A DNA stretch of 64,000 nt from Geothrix rubra (GTDB lineage Bacteria; Acidobacteriota; Holophagae; Holophagales; Holophagaceae). The notes under the pieces were generated by a model that made no database searches, was not told where the DNA came from, and was given only the letters and a program-made list of their open reading frames with translations. Below are positions 1 through 8,483 of the stretch, in pieces. Both the position numbers and the translations under genes were made by a program. Location: positions 308,487 through 372,486 of the forward strand of contig NZ_BSDD01000005.1 in the NCBI RefSeq assembly GCF_030268065.1, read 5' to 3'. Position 1 is the first letter of the stretch. Each line of letters starts with the position of its first letter.

Positions 1-2
1 AC

Positions 3-1400
3 CCTGGCGTGACTTGGTTCGTCGATGGTGGCGGCTCCATCAGTGCGTCGGGGGTGTTCACGGCCGCCCTGGCCGGCACCTACACCGTGACCGCCACCAG
101 CGTGGCCGATCCCGGCAGGACCGCCAGGACCTCCGTCACGGTCCGGGCTGTGGTGTCGGGCGTCTCGGTGACGCCGGCCTCCGCCACGCTGACCGCTGGC
201 CAGGCCCTGCGGTTCAGCGCGGTCGTCTCCGGACTGGGCATCGTCCAGGGCGGCGTGACCTGGGCGGCCAGTTCCGGTTCCATGGCTGCGGACGGGACCT
301 TCACAGCCCCGGCCCAGCCGGGCCCGGTCACGATCACCGCCACCAGCCTGCAGGATCCCAGCAAGTCAGGCACCGCCAGCCTGACGGTGCGGGGGTGGGT
401 GCTGAAATGGAAGAAGGACATCGTCTACGTGGGAACCAAGGAGATCGGAGAGGTGGATGCCCAGGGGCTCCACGTGACCCTCGTGGATCACCTCGGCAGC
501 CCACGGTTCCTGGTCAACGGGGCCGGAATGGTAGAATCCGAGCAGAAATTCCTGCCCTTCGGCGAGTCCTTGACAGACCCCACCACCGCCACCGCCTTCG
601 CCAAAGGCTTCACCAACCACGAGCAGACTGACCCGAGTGGGCTCATCTACATGCAGGCGCGCTTCTACGCACCCATGTATGGCAGGTTCCTGAGCCCGGA
701 TCCGGCGCGAGACCAGCATTTTGAGGAGACGCAGAGCTGGAACATTTACAGCTATGTTCAAAATGCTCCGACAATGCGAATTGATCCAACCGGAATGATC
801 GGATTGAAAGACCTTAAGGAATGGGCATTTGGAAAGAGTCAGCCATACTCCCGAGAGGCTCCAGTGAATTCGCAGCCCAATCCTAAGCAATCCCAGGCGA
901 CCTATTCCGTAACAGAGCATTGGGACAATAAAACAGTTAAAACCAGTATTACTACTGGTGATAGCGGTGAAGCCTCTGCCACGGGTATGAGGGCTACAGG
1001 AAGAGGCACTGCTGGTTACGATAAAAAGGAAGAAATAAGCTCTTCATATTTAGGTGGGCATCTGTCTCTGAACACAGAGCGCACATCCTCCGAAGGAAAA
1101 CTCGAAGGTCAAGTTGGTGTAACAGCAAATAAAGATGGAGTTAAAGTCGGGATTGGGGCGGAGGCTACTGCCGCAAGTGCTGGTGCAGGTGCCTCTCTTT
1201 CAATTAAAGCTTTTGGGTATGAAGTCACTTTGGTTAGCGTTCATGCTGAAGTGAAGGGTGGCACCGTTGGTGGTAACGCGAATGCAGGCATCACCAAAAA
1301 AGATGGACTATCTGCATCGGCTTCCGGTTCACTAGGAGTTGGAGGTAAACTCACCGTTTCTGGGTTAGGAGTAAAGAAAATCGACCCCGCAAATAAATGA
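3..1400 (+). CDS. Ig-like/RHS-repeat polymorphic toxin, 3' part
   Basis: The reading frame is open from the window edge, so the N-terminal part lies upstream. The visible part has two bacterial Ig-like domains (about residues 1-50 and 50-128, each ending in a TVTATS/TITATS-type strand). They are followed by an RHS-repeat-associated core (about 150-262) with the hallmark segments DHLGSPR, ARFYAPMYGRFLSPDP and NIYSYVQNAP. From about residue 263 the protein turns into a Ser/Gly/Ala-rich tail whose DNA is clearly more AT-rich than its neighbours. That is the usual place for the variable toxin domain of RHS/polymorphic toxins. I do not recognise the tail; its long Gly-Ala stretches could be membrane-active (inference). 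The small membrane protein 56 bp downstream would suit an immunity partner. Family is confident, toxin activity is not shown. Confidence 0.8.
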   Translation, partial: PGVTWFVDGGGSISASGVFTAALAGTYTVTATSVADPGRTARTSVTVRAVVSGVSVTPASATLTAGQALRFSAVVSGLGIVQGGVTWAASSGSMAADGTFTAPAQPGPVTITATSLQDPSKSGTASLTVRGWVLKWKKDIVYVGTKEIGEVDAQGLHVTLVDHLGSPRFLVNGAGMVESEQKFLPFGESLTDPTTATAFAKGFTNHEQTDPSGLIYMQARFYAPMYGRFLSPDPARDQHFEETQSWNIYSYVQNAPTMRIDPTGMIGLKDLKEWAFGKSQPYSREAPVNSQPNPKQSQATYSVTEHWDNKTVKTSITTGDSGEASATGMRATGRGTAGYDKKEEISSSYLGGHLSLNTERTSSEGKLEGQVGVTANKDGVKVGIGAEATAASAGAGASLSIKAFGYEVTLVSVHAEVKGGTVGGNANAGITKKDGLSASASGSLGVGGKLTVSGLGVKKIDPANK

Positions 1401-1456
1401 CCAGATATGATTGAACATCTTTGCATTCATCTCCTCAGATGGGAAGGAAGCTTAAT

Positions 1457-1756
1457 ATGAAAAAAACAAGTGACCGTTATTTCCTCTTAACATGCATCGG
1501 AATGGTTGCGCTTGCTATTCTAATGGTGTTTTACAACCTTAAAGTTGTCAATAATCCCATGGCATCTACTACTCAGTATGTTGTAGTCGGTATTTTATGG
1601 GGAATTAGTTATGTCTATTTGTTTTTTACCCACTACAAGCTTTTTCAAAAATTTGGACCAAATAAGTGGCTCTCTTTATTGGCATTTATTACACCACTAA
1701 TTCCGTTTGTGATTTTCTTGATTAGCTCGAAAGATGTTCGTGATGAGGCATTGTAA
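1457..1756 (+). CDS. Small membrane protein, candidate immunity protein
   Basis: This is a 99-residue protein with three predicted membrane segments: about residues 8-27 (LLTCIGMVALAILMVFY), 38-57 (VVVGILWGISYVYLFF) and 70-90 (WLSLLAFITPLIPFVIFL). I chose the ATG at 1457 because GGGAAGGAAG lies just upstream; an in-frame ATG at 1421 has no clear ribosome site. I know no family for it. It shares the low GC of the RHS tail immediately before it and the same strand, as expected for a toxin-immunity cassette that moved together. A membrane immunity protein usually implies a toxin that acts on membranes; this is inference from position and composition only. Confidence 0.6.
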   Translation: MKKTSDRYFLLTCIGMVALAILMVFYNLKVVNNPMASTTQYVVVGILWGISYVYLFFTHYKLFQKFGPNKWLSLLAFITPLIPFVIFLISSKDVRDEAL

Positions 1757-1970
1757 GGATTTATTCTTCCTTGCCATCGTTCACCCTGACGTTCTCCCCG
1801 TAAATTAGTCCGCCTATTCTGTAGAATACGTTGATTCCCCCGAATGGCAGCGGCCGGCCTCCTAAGGGAGTGTCTCTGAGCGGGCCGTCGAAAAGCCGGG
1901 GTTCTCCTGAAAGGCTCCCATTTCTATGCTTCCGGGGGGTGTCGGCCGATAATCCCTCCGAGGTTCGACC
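1757..1970. other. Intergenic gap before motA
   Basis: The gap marks the change from AT-rich accessory DNA back to the GC-rich chromosome. A TAGAAT sequence near 1820 could be a -10 element, but I see no convincing -35 partner. No RNA gene or clear terminator is visible. Confidence 0.3.
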
Positions 1971-2744
1971 ATGGATCGAGGCAGTTTCCTGGGGGTGTTG
2001 CTGGGCTTCCTCCTGCTGGGGGTGGCCATCGGCCTGGGGCCGAATCCGCGGATCTTCTTCAATCCGCCCAGCACGATCGTGGTGGTGGGGGGGGTGATCG
2101 CGGCGACGCTGATCCGCTTCCCGCTGGACCACGTGCGTTATGCGTTCCGGGTGGCGTCGCGGGCCTTCTTCACGCGCACGCCGGAGACGCAGGCGGTGAT
2201 CGGGGAGATCGTGGGGCTGTCCCAGCGGGCCCGGCGCGAGGGGCTGGTGAACCTGGAGAAGTACCTCGACGTGGAGGGCTTCCTGGCCCAGGGGCTGCGG
2301 ATGGTGGTGGACCGCTCGGGCCGGGACCACATCCGCGACGTGCTGGCCCAGGAGCTGCGCGCCACCCAGGACCGCCACCACCAGGGGCAGGAGATCTTCC
2401 GGTTCATCGCCATGAGCGCCCCCTCCTTCGGCATGGTGGGCACGCTCATCGGCATGGTGCAGCTCTTCGCCAGCATCAAGGATCCCTCGAACATCGGCGG
2501 GGCCATGGCCCTGTCGCTGCTCTCCACGCTCTACGGCGCCGTCATCGCCTACCTCCTGGCCATCCCCATCGCCGGGAAGCTGGAGCTGCGCAGCCGGGAG
2601 GAGCTGCAGCTCAAGCAGATCATGATGGAGGGCGTGCTGGGCATCGAGGCCGAGCTGAACCCCTCGGTGCTGGAGACCCAGCTCAATGCGTTCCTCTCGC
2701 CGCGGGAGCGGGGCGGGGAGCGCCGCAGGCCCGCCCGTGGGTAA
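1971..2744 (+). CDS. motA: Flagellar motor stator protein MotA
   Basis: MotA is the inner-membrane proton-channel subunit of the flagellar stator. The 257-residue protein has four membrane segments. The first two are near the N-terminus (LLGFLLLGVAIGLG and TIVVVGGVIAATLI) and are followed by a long charged cytoplasmic loop. The last two contain the family motifs SAPSFGMVGTLIGMVQLF and LLSTLYGAVIAYLLAIPIAGKL. The length matches the family. The start is preceded by GAGGT about 7 bases upstream. motB follows with overlap, the normal stator operon. No other flagellar genes are in the window, so the stator pair is detached from any flagellar cluster here. Confidence 0.93.
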   Translation: MDRGSFLGVLLGFLLLGVAIGLGPNPRIFFNPPSTIVVVGGVIAATLIRFPLDHVRYAFRVASRAFFTRTPETQAVIGEIVGLSQRARREGLVNLEKYLDVEGFLAQGLRMVVDRSGRDHIRDVLAQELRATQDRHHQGQEIFRFIAMSAPSFGMVGTLIGMVQLFASIKDPSNIGGAMALSLLSTLYGAVIAYLLAIPIAGKLELRSREELQLKQIMMEGVLGIEAELNPSVLETQLNAFLSPRERGGERRRPARG

Positions 2745-3414
2745 CCAGGCGCCGCTCCGCCTCGCCCGCCGCAAGACGGACCTGGAGGGACTCTGGCTGG
2801 TGACCTTCGCCGACCTGATGGTGCAGCTCATGGCCGTCTTCGCGCTGCTGTATTCCTTCTCCGTCCATGACACGGCCAAGCTCCAGCAGGCGGTCCAGTC
2901 CATCCAGAAGGCCCTGGGCGTGAAGCCCTCCGTCACGGCCGGCGACGGCATCCTGCCGGGCTCCCGGGGCCTGGACCCGGACCGGGCCGCGGACCTGGAG
3001 AAGCTGCTGAACGACCTGAAGCGCGAATCCGGCCAGGACGTCGGCACCCGGCTCCGGGTGGTGAGCTTCCGCGGCGCCCTCATCTTCGACGAGGGCAGCG
3101 CCGCCCTGACCCTCGGCGCGGACGTGCTGCTGGTGCGGCTGTCGGAGCTGGCCAAGCAGTATCGGGGCTTCACCCTGGTCTGCGAGGGCCATGCGGCGCC
3201 GGGCGAGAAGGGCCGCGGCGGGGATGCGCTGGCCATCAGCTCCGAGCGCGCCCAGACCGCCTGGCGCTACCTGAGGGACCTGGGCGTGGATCCCGCCCGG
3301 ATGGCCGTGGAGGCGCACGGCGACAGCCAGATCGAGGGCGATCCCAGCACCCCCGAGGGACGCGCCCTCCAGCGCAAGGTGGTCTTCCGGTTCCAGCGGG
3401 CGGCCGAGCGGTAG
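2737..3414 (+). CDS. motB: Flagellar motor stator protein MotB
   Basis: MotB anchors the stator to peptidoglycan and supplies the proton-carrying aspartate. The single membrane helix contains FADLMVQLMAVFALLYSF, whose Asp is at the expected proton-binding place. The C-terminal half is an OmpA/MotB peptidoglycan-binding domain (CEGHAAPGEK, ALAISSERAQTAWRYL, VEAHGDSQ). I chose the GTG at 2737, whose codons overlap the motA stop. An in-frame ATG at 2686 would overlap motA by 59 bases and adds only a Ser/Gly-rich tail copied from the motA coding frame. It is translationally coupled to motA. Confidence 0.9.
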   Translation: MGNQAPLRLARRKTDLEGLWLVTFADLMVQLMAVFALLYSFSVHDTAKLQQAVQSIQKALGVKPSVTAGDGILPGSRGLDPDRAADLEKLLNDLKRESGQDVGTRLRVVSFRGALIFDEGSAALTLGADVLLVRLSELAKQYRGFTLVCEGHAAPGEKGRGGDALAISSERAQTAWRYLRDLGVDPARMAVEAHGDSQIEGDPSTPEGRALQRKVVFRFQRAAER

Positions 3415-3422
3415 GACCGGGT

Positions 3423-4388
3423 TCAGCGGAGGATCGCGCCGTCCTGCGCCCGCACGCGGGGGATGGGGCCCGGGTCGCTGAGGCCCTGGAAGGTCCAGGT
3501 CCAGCCCGCCTTCGGATCGCAGGCCAGGCTGCCGTTGTAGAGGGGCTGGACGGGCAGGCGGCGGGCGGCCTTCAGGGCCGCGAACAGCCGGGCCACCGGC
3601 TGGGGCGAGGCCAGGTCGGGGCGGGGCGCCTGGCGCTGGCCGCCCCATTCCAGCCGGGCCTGCACCTGGCCCCGGGCGATCCGGAGCTCCAGGCCCGTGT
3701 TGACCTGCCGGTAGGACCGGGCCCGGGTGGCCAGGCTCCTCGCGAGGGCGGAGGGCGCGTCGAATTCCGCGTCCACTTCGGCGAGCGGATCGGCCGCCAG
3801 GTCGGTGGCGCCGTCCGCCCGCAGGCGGACCACGCGGAGACGCAGGAGCCGGGCGTCGGGGGCCCAGTCCCGGGCCTGGGCCATGAGCCAGGACAGATCC
3901 CGCCCGGGATCGAAGGCCTGGAAGCCGTGGTCCGGCGGCGCCACCTTGAGCGGGACCGCCTCGTGGCTGGTGATCTCGCGCAGGTCGGTGGCCCGGAGCC
4001 CGCCGCCTGCGAACTGGCGGAAGCCCCGGGCCACCGCGCCGGGATCCTTGATGAACCCGTAGACCAGCGCTCCCACGAGCACCACCACCAGGCAGCCGCA
4101 GCCCGTGAGGCAGCCGCGGAGGGAGTCGCCGAGGCTCCGGGCCCGCGGGGGCGGCGGCGCGGGCAGGGGGGCGGGCGGGGCGGGTCGGCCGTGCAGGATC
4201 CGCTCCTCGATCTCCTCCTTGATGGCCTCCTTGAAGGCGGCCTTCTGGTCCTCAGCGCTCAGCGTCCGCGGGGCCTGGATCGCCGTGGTGGGCTCGTTCA
4301 CCGTCTGGCAGTAGGGACAGGTCACCGGGCCGGAGGCGGCGGACTCCGGGAGGGGCGCGGCGCAATGGCGGCACTGGAGGGTGGGCAT
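3423..4388 (-). CDS. Zinc-ribbon membrane protein of unknown function
   Basis: This is a 321-residue protein with an N-terminal four-cysteine zinc ribbon (C6-x2-C9 and C24-x2-C27). A charged helix follows (DQKAAFKEAIKEEIEERIL), then a Pro-rich linker and one membrane helix (CLVVVLVGALVYGFI, about residues 97-111). The C-terminal region of about 200 residues has no domain I recognise. The layout suggests a cytosolic ribbon with an extracytoplasmic domain. It converges with motB, with only 8 bp between the stops, and sits 12 bp downstream of the acyltransferase gene on the same strand, so they may share a transcript. Confidence 0.6.
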   Translation of the reverse strand: MPTLQCRHCAAPLPESAASGPVTCPYCQTVNEPTTAIQAPRTLSAEDQKAAFKEAIKEEIEERILHGRPAPPAPLPAPPPPRARSLGDSLRGCLTGCGCLVVVLVGALVYGFIKDPGAVARGFRQFAGGGLRATDLREITSHEAVPLKVAPPDHGFQAFDPGRDLSWLMAQARDWAPDARLLRLRVVRLRADGATDLAADPLAEVDAEFDAPSALARSLATRARSYRQVNTGLELRIARGQVQARLEWGGQRQAPRPDLASPQPVARLFAALKAARRLPVQPLYNGSLACDPKAGWTWTFQGLSDPGPIPRVRAQDGAILR

Positions 4389-4400
4389 GGCGGGGTCAGT

Positions 4401-6104
4401 CTAGGCGCCTGTCCTGACAAATGGAATGCCCGGCGCGGCGGGTGGATCCGGTCGGCGGCGGGGGGTGGTCAGCCCGCCGGGGGAGGGGCGGGCCGGCCCG
4501 CCGGTGGCGGGGGGGGGGCCCGGCGCGCCCAGGTCGAGGTGGAGGTGGACCAGCCGCTTCGAGCTGAGCTCGGGCCTCTCGACGAAGCCGACCCAGGCGT
4601 TGAGGGCGCGGGCGGGGAGGTTGTCCCGCCGCACGCCGGTGGTGACGGCCGCGACGCCCCATTCCCGGCAGGCCTGGAGGGAGGCGAGCTTGAGCACCCG
4701 GCCGACGCCATGGCCCCTCGCCTCCTGCGCGACGCCGGTGAAGGCGATCTGGGCGACCCCCTCCGCCGGCGAGGACCGCCTGGTGAGGAGGAGGGAGGCG
4801 AGCCGCCCCAGCCAATCCGGACGGAGGACGAGCCAGGGGCGGCGCAGGAGCCCGAGCAGGGCCTGCCACCTGCAGGCCCGGAGCATGGGCAGGTTGTAGG
4901 GACGGCGGGAGAAGGCCGTGAGGCCCACGATCCGGTCCCCGAGCCGGGCCACCAGGACCAGGGTGTCCCGGGAAGTGAGGAACCACCGGTACACGGCGTG
5001 GATGAAGGGGCGACCCAGCTTCAGGGCCAGATGCTCGTCCTCGGAGAAGCAGGCGAGGTGCAGGGCGGTCAGGGCGGCCAGGTCCGCCGGCGTGGCGGGG
5101 GTGATCCGGAGCGGCTGCCCCTCCAGCGTCGGGGCCCCGGCACTCGAAGGAAAGGGGAGCCCGAGCCGCCGGCAGAGGGCCTCCCGGTCGGGTTCGAGGA
5201 GCTCGGGGAAGGTCTGCCGGTGGAGCGCCAGCTGCCCGTTGCAGTGGAACCTCGTCAGGCCCTCGGCCTTCCGGATGAATTCGCTCTGGGGGTAGAGCCC
5301 GGCCAGCCGCGCCAGCGCCCCGGACGTGGCGGGGCCGAACCAGGGGGCGAGCCGGGGATGGAACACCACCCGCTGGCGGATGGGCTTGATGGTGTAGCCG
5401 AGCCGCACCTTGAAGTGGTCCACGCTGGCCGGGGCATCCAGGGAGTGGAGGCCGTTGTGGATCAGGTGGACGCCGGGGCGCGCGACGAGGGTCCGGGTGG
5501 CTTCGAAGAGCAGGGCGTTGTTCACCCGGAGGGGCAGGTACTCGCGGCGGGACTGCTGGTAGAGCAGGTCGATGGCGTCTCCGACCCGCGCGAACATGAG
5601 GGTCGCCCCGAGCCGGCCCTCCACCTCCGCGCCCCAGACCTCGAAGCCGGGAAGGTCCGCAGCGGCCTCCACCATGCGCGCCCAGTCGCCATGGCCGCGC
5701 CTGGAATGGCGGTGCTGGCGGTCCAGGGTGTCCCGCTCGATGGACCAGCCCTCGCGGGCATAGCGCGCCAGGGGGATGGGGCCCACCTGGCAGGCTTCCA
5801 GCCCCCGGCGCACCTTGGAGCGGACCGAGGGCTCCACGTCCTGGAGTCCGTAGTCCGGGCGCTCGTAGAGGATGTGGTAGCTGCAGGACCCCTCCTCCGC
5901 GTCCAGGGGGGTGGAGTAGCGGAGCCCGATGGCGCGCTCCGCCAGGAGGAACTCGCGCAGCTCCTCCTCCGACGGCTGGATGATCCAGTGGTAGGGAAAG
6001 GCCTGGAAGACCCGCGGCCCCTGGTCGAACCAGTAGCTGCTCTGGGTGCGGACGACCCGGTGGCCCAGGCGCCGGAGCCATTCGGCGAAGACCTCAGGGG
6101 TCAT
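4401..6104 (-). CDS. Two-domain acyltransferase (FemAB-like + GNAT)
   Basis: The first 300 or so residues resemble the GNAT/FemAB-fold peptidogalycan acyltransferase-like group (PYHWIIQPSEEELREFLLAE, then GATLMFARVGDAIDLLYQQS). The second domain (about 355-530) is a standard GNAT N-acyltransferase with the acyl-CoA motif VAQEARGHGVGRVLKLAS. The substrate cannot be told. The start is ATG at 6104, with AGGGAG six bases upstream; a longer in-frame ORF to 6227 lacks support. After the GNAT domain the last 40 residues are Pro/Gly/Arg-rich. A run of ten G (4509-4518; C10 in the coding strand) lies exactly at this junction, so a slip there would alter only the tail. Confidence 0.7.
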   Translation of the reverse strand: MTPEVFAEWLRRLGHRVVRTQSSYWFDQGPRVFQAFPYHWIIQPSEEELREFLLAERAIGLRYSTPLDAEEGSCSYHILYERPDYGLQDVEPSVRSKVRRGLEACQVGPIPLARYAREGWSIERDTLDRQHRHSRRGHGDWARMVEAAADLPGFEVWGAEVEGRLGATLMFARVGDAIDLLYQQSRREYLPLRVNNALLFEATRTLVARPGVHLIHNGLHSLDAPASVDHFKVRLGYTIKPIRQRVVFHPRLAPWFGPATSGALARLAGLYPQSEFIRKAEGLTRFHCNGQLALHRQTFPELLEPDREALCRRLGLPFPSSAGAPTLEGQPLRITPATPADLAALTALHLACFSEDEHLALKLGRPFIHAVYRWFLTSRDTLVLVARLGDRIVGLTAFSRRPYNLPMLRACRWQALLGLLRRPWLVLRPDWLGRLASLLLTRRSSPAEGVAQIAFTGVAQEARGHGVGRVLKLASLQACREWGVAAVTTGVRRDNLPARALNAWVGFVERPELSSKRLVHLHLDLGAPGPPPATGGPARPSPGGLTTPRRRPDPPAAPGIPFVRTGA

Positions 6105-6304
6105 GGCGGGCTCCCTGGGCGTCGGTCCGGACGCAGCACCCCTGGGCCCTCGTGGGCGGGTATGGACGGCATGTCCCCGAACGCTTTCGGCAGCTGGGAC
6201 TCCTGGGGGTTTGGCTCCCTTGATCATCGACCTTCTGGTTGCCTTTTTCCACCCCGGCAGGGCCCTGCGATCGGAGACCGCCGCCGAATCCCCCGGCCCA
6301 GCCC
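6105..6304. other. Intergenic gap between hemA and the acyltransferase gene
   Basis: About 200 bp that should hold the promoter of the minus-strand acyltransferase gene and the 3' flank of hemA. A slightly AT-richer part lies near 6215-6250. I see no confident promoter, terminator or RNA. Confidence 0.3.
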
Positions 6305-7606
6305 TCAGTCCTTCGGGTCGATGTCCAGGTCGAAGAGATACTGGGCGGCCTCGGCCCGTTCCAGCCGGCGGGTGGGGTCGTCCGTCTCCTTGAGGGCCTC
6401 GGTGGGGCGGCGGAGCAGGGAGCGCACCATGGACTGGGCCATGAGGCGGATCTTCTCCCGGTCCCCCGGGGAGAGGTGGTTCAGCTTCTCGAGGGAGCGG
6501 TCGAACTCGGCCTCGCGGATGGACTCGAACTTCCGGCGCAGGGCCGTGATGGTGGGCACCACCGCCAGGGACCCGTACCAGGCCGTGAAGTCCTGCAGCT
6601 CCTCCTCGAGGATCGCCATGGCGGGCACCACCTCCCGTTGGCGTTCCTGCCGGTTCCGCTCGGCGATCTCCTGGAGGTCGTCCACGGCGTAGAGGAACGC
6701 GTTGTCGAGGTCCGCCACCTTGGGATCCACATTCCGGGGAATGCCGAGGTCGAGGAAGAAGAGGGGCTGGCCCCGGCGCTGGGCCACGGCCCGGTGGGCA
6801 TCCTCCCGGGTGATGACCGGCTCGGTGGCGGAGGTGGCGCTCACGACCACGTCCACGTGGGGGATCCGGGAGGCCAGCTGCTCCCAGGGATAGGCCTTGC
6901 CGGCCCGCTGGCAGAGGGCCTCGGCCTTCTCCAGGGTGCGGTTCACCACCTCGATGTGCCTGGCGCCCCGGGCCACCAGCAGGTCGAAGAAGATGGAGCT
7001 GGTTTCGCCGGCGCCCAGGATGAGGAAGCGCCGGGGCGCCAGGTCCTCGTAGATCTTCTGGGCCAGCTCGATGGCCACGCCGGGGATGGAGATGGGGCGG
7101 GAGTTGAGCCCCGTCTCGTTGCGGACGCGCTTGCCGGCCTCGATGGCCTTCTGGAAGAGGCGGTTCAGCACCGTGCGGGTGAGGCCGGTGCTGGAGGCGA
7201 AGCGGAAGGCCTCGCGCACCTGGCCGATGATCTGGTGCTCGCCCAGGGCCAGGGACTCCAGGCCCGCGGTGACGCGGAAGAGGTGGCGCACCGCGTCGGC
7301 GCCCATGTGGCGGTAGCCGACGCTCTCGATTTCGTGGCGGGGCAGGCCATGGAATTCGGAAACGAACCCGGTGAGCGCCAGGAGGGGATCGCCCTCCACG
7401 GCGGCCGGCCCTCGCACACCGTAGACCTCGCTGCGGTTGCAGGTGGAGACGATGACGCCCTCGGACAGCAGGCCCTCCTCGCGCAGGCGGAGGATGGCCG
7501 CCTCGATCTTCTCGGGGGAGAAGGCCAGCCGCTCCCGCAGCTCCACCGGAGTCTGCCGGAAATCCCAGCCCACGAGGAGGAGCGGTGATTCGTCCGGATG
7601 GCTCAA
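6305..7606 (-). CDS. hemA: Glutamyl-tRNA reductase HemA
   Basis: HemA reduces glutamyl-tRNA to glutamate-1-semialdehyde, the first step of C5 haem synthesis. Seen: the catalytic segment STCNRSEVYGV (active Cys about residue 56), LESLALGEHQIIGQVREAF, the NADPH site ILGAGETSS and the C-terminal dimerisation domain; 433 residues, the normal length. The usual N-terminal GLNHRTAPVELRE reads GWDFRQTPVELRE here. I chose the TTG at 7606 because it overlaps the stop of the upstream gene (TTGA) and AGGAG lies 11 bases before it; no ATG is available at the conserved start. It is coupled to the HemX-like gene, as in other hemX-hemA operons. Confidence 0.92.
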   Translation of the reverse strand: MSHPDESPLLLVGWDFRQTPVELRERLAFSPEKIEAAILRLREEGLLSEGVIVSTCNRSEVYGVRGPAAVEGDPLLALTGFVSEFHGLPRHEIESVGYRHMGADAVRHLFRVTAGLESLALGEHQIIGQVREAFRFASSTGLTRTVLNRLFQKAIEAGKRVRNETGLNSRPISIPGVAIELAQKIYEDLAPRRFLILGAGETSSIFFDLLVARGARHIEVVNRTLEKAEALCQRAGKAYPWEQLASRIPHVDVVVSATSATEPVITREDAHRAVAQRRGQPLFFLDLGIPRNVDPKVADLDNAFLYAVDDLQEIAERNRQERQREVVPAMAILEEELQDFTAWYGSLAVVPTITALRRKFESIREAEFDRSLEKLNHLSPGDREKIRLMAQSMVRSLLRRPTEALKETDDPTRRLERAEAAQYLFDLDIDPKD

Positions 7607-8421
7607 TGGAACACGTGCTCCTGGGTGATGAAGAGGTTCACGATGGTGTAGGAGAACAGCATCAGGACGTAGCCGGCGAGGGAGAGGAGGGCCACGCGCT
7701 TGCCGCTCCAGCGGAGGAACCGTCCGGCCAGCAGGCAGAGCACGTAGATGCCGATGAGCAGGAAGGTGAAGGCCACCTTGGGATCCCAGTAGGTGCCCCA
7801 GTTCTGCTTGGCCCAGATGAGGCCCAGGGTGGACGCCACGGTCATGGCCACCACCCCGATGCCGATGGAGGTGTGGTGCATCCGGGAGATCACGTCCAGG
7901 GCCGGAAGGCGGGAGAAGAGGAGGCCCAGCTTCCGCTTGTGGATCTGGCGGAGCTGGATCAGGTAGATCTGGGCCAGCACGAAGGAGAGGGTGAAGGCCG
8001 CGTAGCCCAGGATGGCCAGGGTGACGTGGAAGGCGAACAGGGCCCCGGAGAGCTTGGGGTCGGGCGCAGGAGCCTGGGCGGGATGGGTCACCAGGGAGAT
8101 GGCGAGGAAGAGGATGGCCACGGGAATGAGGAAGGGGCCGGCCGAGGCCTCCCGGTGCCGCAGCCGCAGGATGCCGTAGGAGCCCGCCACCATCCAGGCG
8201 AAGAGGGACATGGAGGCCGACAGGTCCCGGTAGGGCACGGTGTGGGTGAGCCGCCCCCCGAACTCCAGGGCCGCGAAGTGCACGACGAAGCCGAGGGTCA
8301 GCAGCGCCTTGGCCACCAGGCCGAACACCGCCTTCTCCTTGCGGAGGTTCGCGATGGAGAAGACCTCTGCTCCCAGGTAGAGGAGCAGCGCCGTGCCGCC
8401 GAGGAGGAGCGAAATGACCAT
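7603..8421 (-). CDS. hemX: HemX/CcsA-type cytochrome c assembly membrane protein
   Basis: This is a 272-residue inner-membrane protein with about eight hydrophobic helices. It carries the tryptophan-rich haem-handling motif of the CcsA/CcmC/HemX family (KQNWGTYWDPKVAF) and conserved histidines in helices (ALEFGG region, AFHVTLAILGY, RMHHTSIGIG). Members next to hemA are usually called HemX and affect HemA level or haem delivery. The gene precedes hemA and shares a 4-base overlap with it, which supports the HemX assignment over a CcsA acting alone. No other cytochrome maturation gene is nearby, although two cytochrome c genes lie at 23 kb. Confidence 0.8.
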   Translation of the reverse strand: MVISLLLGGTALLLYLGAEVFSIANLRKEKAVFGLVAKALLTLGFVVHFAALEFGGRLTHTVPYRDLSASMSLFAWMVAGSYGILRLRHREASAGPFLIPVAILFLAISLVTHPAQAPAPDPKLSGALFAFHVTLAILGYAAFTLSFVLAQIYLIQLRQIHKRKLGLLFSRLPALDVISRMHHTSIGIGVVAMTVASTLGLIWAKQNWGTYWDPKVAFTFLLIGIYVLCLLAGRFLRWSGKRVALLSLAGYVLMLFSYTIVNLFITQEHVFH

Positions 8422-8483
8422 GGAGCAGATGATAGCGGCATCCGCCTGTGGCCACAGCCACCCCGCCGCCGTCCTGTGACGGA

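Noticed and set aside
2686..2736. Longer MotB start at ATG 2686
   Set aside because: It would overlap motA by 59 bases and adds a low-complexity tail; the GTG at 2737 fits the usual MotB N-terminus.
3927..6692. Very long open frame (921 codons) on the plus strand
   Set aside because: It runs antisense to the zinc-ribbon and acyltransferase genes and into hemA, is rich in Gly/Arg/Pro, and has no family motif. It is a by-product of high GC.
7607..8461. Extension of the hemA frame to 718 codons
   Set aside because: The extra part lies out of frame over the HemX-like gene and is low in complexity; HemA homology starts near 7600.
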